Position numbers and translations under genes: made by a program. A DNA stretch of 64,000 nucleotides, from NCBI RefSeq assembly GCF_043195105.1, contig NZ_JBAFWO010000005.1. The stretch is one strand, 5' to 3'. Under the pieces are notes generated by a model. That model had not been told where the DNA came from, searched no databases, and saw only the letters and a program-made list of their open reading frames with translations. This DNA is from NCEH01 sp002257205 (GTDB lineage Bacteria > Pseudomonadota > Alphaproteobacteria > Rhizobiales > Xanthobacteraceae). Shown in pieces: positions 60,097 through 64,000 of this stretch. Every line of letters starts with the position of its first letter. Position 1 is the first letter of the stretch.

Positions 60097-61167
60097 TCAA
60101 TAGGAGAAGGGGTAGAGCTTCCAATAGGCCTTGATCTGCTTCCAGCGGTGGGCGAGCCCGTCCGGCTCGAAGATCAAAAACAGGATGATAGTGGCACCGA
60201 TCAGCATCTCGCGCATATAGGTGATGCCGTCCTTCAGATGCAGCAACCGATCAATGGCGCTGCCCTGGAGAATGCCGGCCAGCGCGCCGGTGAGTTCCGG
60301 CAGCAGCACCATGAAGATGGTGCCGAGCAGCGAGCCCATGATCGAGCCGAGCCCGCCGATGATGATCATCGCCAGGAACTGGATGGAGAACAGGATGTCC
60401 AATCCCTCAACCGACATATAGCCGATGTAATGCGCATAGAGCGCGCCGCCGATGCCGGCATAGAAGGACGAGATGCCGAACGCCATGGTGCGGTATTTGG
60501 CAAGGTTCACGCCCATCATCTCGGCCGAGAGATAATGATCGCGCACGGCGATCAGCGCCCGCCCGTCGCGGGTGCGCATGAGATTGGCGGCGAACAGATA
60601 CATCACCACGACGAACACCAGCACCACGTAGAAATACCGCGTGTCGCCGGACATGTCGAAGCCGAGGATGGTGAACGGCGCCGCCACCGCGCCCGAGGAG
60701 CCGCCGGTGAACCAGGCCGCCCGCACGAAGAAGTCCTGCAGGATGAATTGGGCGGCGAGCGTCGCGATGGCGAGATAGAGCCCCTTCACCCGGGTTGCCG
60801 GCAGGCCGAACAAAAGGCCCACCGCCGTGGTCCACAGCCCCGCCAGCACGATGGCGATCGGCACCGGCACGCCATGCTCGGCAAGGAACGCCGAGGCGAA
60901 GCCGCCGAAGCCGAAGAACACCGCGTGTCCGATGGAGATCTGGCCGGAGAAGCCGACCAATATGTTCAGCCCCAGGGCGGCGATGCCGAGATAGCCGATC
61001 TGGATCATCAGGCTCAGATAATAATTGCTGAGGACCAGCGGTGCCAACGCCAGCAGGATGATGCCGCCGACGATGAAGGCGAAGGTCAGCCGGGTGTCGA
61101 AGATGGTCTGGTCGGCGCGATAGCTGGTGCGATAATCGCCGCACGGGCGCATGGTGTCGATGGCCAT
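60097..61167 (-). CDS. livM: Branched-chain-type ABC permease LivM (system 4)
   Basis: HAAT permease of 356 residues with about nine helices and an unusual 30-residue cytoplasmic N-terminus (CGDYRTSYRADQTIFDTRLT). LVGFSGQISIGHAVFFGFGG and VRDHYLSAEMMGVNLAKYRT are diagnostic. It starts four bases after the livH stop. Confidence 0.9.
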   Translation of the reverse strand: MAIDTMRPCGDYRTSYRADQTIFDTRLTFAFIVGGIILLALAPLVLSNYYLSLMIQIGYLGIAALGLNILVGFSGQISIGHAVFFGFGGFASAFLAEHGVPVPIAIVLAGLWTTAVGLLFGLPATRVKGLYLAIATLAAQFILQDFFVRAAWFTGGSSGAVAAPFTILGFDMSGDTRYFYVVLVFVVVMYLFAANLMRTRDGRALIAVRDHYLSAEMMGVNLAKYRTMAFGISSFYAGIGGALYAHYIGYMSVEGLDILFSIQFLAMIIIGGLGSIMGSLLGTIFMVLLPELTGALAGILQGSAIDRLLHLKDGITYMREMLIGATIILFLIFEPDGLAHRWKQIKAYWKLYPFSY

Positions 61168-61171
61168 GGCT

Positions 61172-62065
61172 TTAGACCCTCTCGATATCGCGGGTGCCGA
61201 ACAGGCCGTAAGGCTTGATCATGAGAATGATGATGAGGACGTAGAAGGGCACGATTTCGTACAGGTTTCCCCAGTGCAGGAACTGGCTGTCGAAATAATG
61301 CGCGATGTTCTCCAAGAGCCCGATGATGAGCCCGCCCACCACCGCGCCGAACACCGAATCGAGCCCGCCGAGGATCACCGCCGGGAACACCTTGATGCCG
61401 AAGAACGAGAGCGCGGAGGACACGCCGTTGACGATGCCCACCACCACGCCCGCCACCGCCGAGACCGCCGCCGATATGCCCCAGGAGAGGGCGAACATCT
61501 GCCGCACCGAGATGCCGAGCGATTGCGCCACCTGCTGGTTGAAGGCGGTGGCCCGCATGGCGAGGCCGATCTTGGAATATTTGAAGAACCAGGCGAAGCC
61601 CGCCATGATCAGCACGCTGACGCCGGTGGACATCAGATAGGCGCTCTGCACCTGGAGCCCGAACACATCCACCTTGCTCACGGCGAAGATCGGCGGGAAC
61701 GGCTGCGCGAACGTGCCGAACATCCATTTCATCAGCGCCTGGAAGAAGATGGAGAGGCCGATGGTGACCATGATCACCGAGATCACCGGCTCGCCGATGA
61801 GCGGCCGCAGCACCAGCATCTGCAGCGCCAGGCCGAACAGCATCATGAAGGCGAGCGAGATCAGGAAGCCCCAGACGAACGGGATCTGCCAATAGGTCAG
61901 CAGCCACCAGCAGGTCCAGGCGCCGATCAGCAGGAACTCGCCCTGGGCGAAATTCACCACTTGCGAGGCCTTGTAGATGAGCACGAAGCACATGCCGACA
62001 ACGCCATAGAGCGTGCCGATGATGAGGCCGTTGATGCACAATTGTATGAAGAGCTGGAAGCTCAT
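61172..62065 (-). CDS. livH: Branched-chain-type ABC permease LivH (system 4)
   Basis: HAAT permease of 297 residues with about eight helices. QVVNFAQGEFLLIGAWTCWW and AFNQQVAQSLGISVRQMFAL are diagnostic. ATG 62065 (MSFQLFIQLCINGLIIGTLY) matches the family start. It follows the acyl-CoA ligase gene after 196 bases of repeat DNA. No livG is found in this operon within the window, so it probably lies to the right of the ligase gene. Confidence 0.9.
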   Translation of the reverse strand: MSFQLFIQLCINGLIIGTLYGVVGMCFVLIYKASQVVNFAQGEFLLIGAWTCWWLLTYWQIPFVWGFLISLAFMMLFGLALQMLVLRPLIGEPVISVIMVTIGLSIFFQALMKWMFGTFAQPFPPIFAVSKVDVFGLQVQSAYLMSTGVSVLIMAGFAWFFKYSKIGLAMRATAFNQQVAQSLGISVRQMFALSWGISAAVSAVAGVVVGIVNGVSSALSFFGIKVFPAVILGGLDSVFGAVVGGLIIGLLENIAHYFDSQFLHWGNLYEIVPFYVLIIILMIKPYGLFGTRDIERV

Positions 62066-62115
62066 TGGGCTGCTCCTCGGGCGGCGCTGCGCCCGCTCCA
62101 CGGGCCTTTGATTTC

Positions 62116-62236
62116 ACCTCTCCCCGAGGGGGAGAGGTCGGCTGCGGAGCAGTCGGGTGAGGGGGCACCGCTGGTCCGGGACTCGAAAGGTTGGCGTCCC
62201 CTCACCCCGTCCCTCTTCCCGTGGGGGAGAGGGGGA
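62116..62236. repeat. Palindromic CCTCTCCCC-type repeat cluster
   Basis: ACCTCTCCCC (62116-62125) and GGGGAGAGGT (62129-62138) make a short hairpin, and a related sequence (CCCCTCACCCC ... GGGGGAGAGGGGG) follows near 62197-62236. This is a variant of the other GC-rich repeats. The gap 62066-62261 shows no gene. Confidence 0.65.
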
Positions 62237-62261
62237 TGCCCGGTCGCCATATCGCGCGCCA

Positions 62262-64000
62262 TCATGCGGCCCTCTTCTTGCTCGAGCCGGACGCGGTCGG
62301 CGCCAGCTTCAGGTCGATGACCTTGAGCGTGGTGCGGATGCGCTGCTTGCTGCCGTCCTGGAACGCGATGGTGGTGTCCACGTCGATGGTGGGATCGCCG
62401 CGATACATGGCGTCGATGATGTCGCCATAGCGCTCATTGATGACGCCGCGTCGCACCTTGCGGGTGCGCGTCAGCTCCCCGTCGTCGGCGTCCAATTCCT
62501 TGTAGAGCAGAAGGAATTTCGAAATGCGCTGCTTTTCGGGCAAGGTCTTGTTCACATGCTCCACCTCGCGGCGCAGCATGTCCGTCACCTCCTGCCGGCC
62601 CGAGAGGTCGGTATAAGTGGTGAAAGAGATGCGGTTCTTCTCCGCCCATTTGGAGACGATGGGGAAGCGGATGCAGATCATGGCGGCGAGATGCTCGCGC
62701 CCGTCGCCCAGGATCACCGCCTCCGCCACATAGGGCGAGAATTTCAGCTTGTTCTCGATATATTGCGGCGAGAAGCGGTCGCCATGGGCAGTCTGCGCCA
62801 TGTCGCGCACGCGGTCGATCACCACCAGATGGCCGCGCGGATTGACGAAGCCGGCATCCCCCGTGCGCATCCAACCGCCGTCCACGAACGACTTCGCGCT
62901 TTCTTCCGGGTTGTTGTAATAGCCGGTGAATGTATTCGCGTGCCGCGTGACGATTTCACCCAAGCCATTGGGGTCGGGATCGTCGATGCGGATTTCAACG
63001 CCTTCCATCGGCACGCCGACCGTGTCGAAATCAACATCATTTGCGGTGTGGATGGTATAGGCGCCGAGCAATTCCGTCTGGCCATAGAGCTGGCGCATGG
63101 GCACGCCGAGCGCGAGGAAGAAGCGGAACGTATCCGGCCCCAGCGCCGCCCCGCCGGTGGCCGCCGATTTCAGGTGCGAGAAGCCGAGGCGGTCGCGCAG
63201 CGCCCGGAACAGGATGAAATCCGCGAGGCCGGAGCGCTGCCCGCGATCGAGCGCCGCGAGGCCGAGCTTCATGCCGAAATCGAACATGGCGCGCTTGAGA
63301 AAGGATGCATCCATCATGCGCGCCCGCACGTCGGCGGCGATCTGCTCCCACACGCGCGGGGCGAACAGCACGAAGGTGGGGCCGATCTCCCGCATGTCGG
63401 CCATGGTGGTTTCCGGCTCCTCGACGAAGTTCACCTTCATGCGGGACAGCAAAGCCTGACCGAAGGCGTAGATCTGTTCCATGATCCAGGGCATCTGGAG
63501 CACGGAGACATATTCATCGTCCGGCCCGCGCATGTCGGCGGCGAGATAGGCCGCGCAATGGCGCAGCGCGGCGCCGCCCGTGAGCATGGCGAGCTTGGGG
63601 TGGGAGGTGGTGCCCGACGTGGTGCACAAGATCGCCACGTCGGCGCCGGAACCCTTGTCCACGAGCGCCTGATAGGCGTCCGGCTGCGCCGCCGCGCGCG
63701 CTGCGCCGCGGGCTTCAAGGTCCGCCAGGGACACGAGGCGGGCATCATCATATTTGCGCAGCCCGCGCGGGTCGGCATAGATGATGTGCCGCACGGTGGG
63801 GATGCGGTCCTCCAATTGGAGAAGCTTATCCACCTGCTCTTCGTCCTCGGCGAAGATGACCGCCACGTTCGCATAGGTGACGAGATAGGCGACCTCGTCG
63901 GCCAGCGCATCGCGATAGATGCCGAGCGATTGGCCGCCCACCGCATGGATGGCGATTTCGCCCATCAGCCATTCGGGGCGGTTGTCGCCGAGCAGAGAGA
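62262..64000 (-). CDS. AMP-forming long-chain acyl-CoA ligase, N-terminus outside the window
   Basis: C-terminal 579 or so residues of a fatty-acyl-CoA synthetase-type ligase; the frame is open through the right edge, where LLGDNRPEWLMGEIA is typical of the family, so the ATG at 63965 is internal. The P-loop CTTSGTTSHPK, the gate region YGQTELLG and the late motif GWMRTGDAGFVNPRGHLVVI are intact. It activates a carboxylic acid to its CoA thioester. It precedes the fourth Liv importer, whose cargo it may activate. The C-terminus is Lys/Arg-rich (SSKKRAA). Confidence 0.92.
   Translation of the reverse strand, partial: SLLGDNRPEWLMGEIAIHAVGGQSLGIYRDALADEVAYLVTYANVAVIFAEDEEQVDKLLQLEDRIPTVRHIIYADPRGLRKYDDARLVSLADLEARGAARAAAQPDAYQALVDKGSGADVAILCTTSGTTSHPKLAMLTGGAALRHCAAYLAADMRGPDDEYVSVLQMPWIMEQIYAFGQALLSRMKVNFVEEPETTMADMREIGPTFVLFAPRVWEQIAADVRARMMDASFLKRAMFDFGMKLGLAALDRGQRSGLADFILFRALRDRLGFSHLKSAATGGAALGPDTFRFFLALGVPMRQLYGQTELLGAYTIHTANDVDFDTVGVPMEGVEIRIDDPDPNGLGEIVTRHANTFTGYYNNPEESAKSFVDGGWMRTGDAGFVNPRGHLVVIDRVRDMAQTAHGDRFSPQYIENKLKFSPYVAEAVILGDGREHLAAMICIRFPIVSKWAEKNRISFTTYTDLSGRQEVTDMLRREVEHVNKTLPEKQRISKFLLLYKELDADDGELTRTRKVRRGVINERYGDIIDAMYRGDPTIDVDTTIAFQDGSKQRIRTTLKVIDLKLAPTASGSSKKRAA

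Overview
The window is GC-rich chromosomal DNA of the alphaproteobacterial, Hyphomicrobiales type; Xanthobacteraceae (Xanthobacter, Azorhizobium, Ancylobacter or a relative) is my best guess. The basis is the codon use, the house-keeping genes present (ispG, a zur-type regulator, a rhizobial DUF3008 protein), the many FCD-type GntR regulators, and GC-rich palindromic intergenic repeats. I see no rRNA, tRNA, insertion sequence, prophage or CRISPR array. Gene density is very high and most genes from 9.9 to 46 kb and from 56 to 64 kb run on the minus strand in long, tightly coupled operons.

Layout. 0-10 kb: end of a TetR regulator, a nitrilase-fold amidase, a GntR regulator with a serine/alanine-glyoxylate-type aminotransferase, a two-module FAD/Fe-S 2-hydroxyacid dehydrogenase, and a complete tripartite tricarboxylate transporter (tctCBA). 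10-17.6 kb (minus): a seven-gene operon with a NitT/TauT-type ABC importer, a GntR regulator, a ThDP-dependent decarboxylase-like enzyme, an aldehyde dehydrogenase and an ACMSD-like amidohydrolase. 17.9-27.5 kb (minus): an eleven-gene operon joining a full LivKHMGF importer to two PuuE-like cyclic-amide hydrolases, an FAH-family hydrolase, an HpcH/HpaI aldolase and an AtzE/AtzG-like amidase pair, with its likely GntR regulator divergent. 28.8-36.4 kb: a VOC protein, then a second Liv importer (fused LivM-LivG) with a cyclase-family hydrolase and another amidase, divergent from a NAC-like LysR regulator. 37.9-46.3 kb: a third Liv importer with a 3-oxo-tetronate kinase/decarboxylase pair (OtnK/OtnC), a gulonate-3-dehydrogenase-like enzyme and an Asp/Glu racemase-fold protein, divergent from a GntR regulator. 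46.5-56.3 kb: core and miscellaneous genes (DUF3008, stand-alone Ada zinc domain, yadGH exporter, LysR/EamA pair, RluA-type pseudouridine synthase, unknown basic protein, zur, ispG, yceI). 56.3-64 kb (minus): a fourth Liv importer between a PaaK-like protein and a long-chain acyl-CoA ligase that runs off the right edge.

The common theme is scavenging of small organic acids, amides and imides: each importer is encoded with hydrolases or dehydrogenases that would feed its substrate into central metabolism, and each operon has its own local regulator. The exact substrates cannot be read from the sequence.

The most distinctive non-coding signals are one exact ParB-binding parS site (53030-53045) and a second with one mismatch (37858-37873), both intergenic, which suggest that the window lies in the origin-proximal centromere region of a replicon. 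Several families of palindromic intergenic repeats are also present, including a small element with 14-bp inverted ends at 55285-55512.
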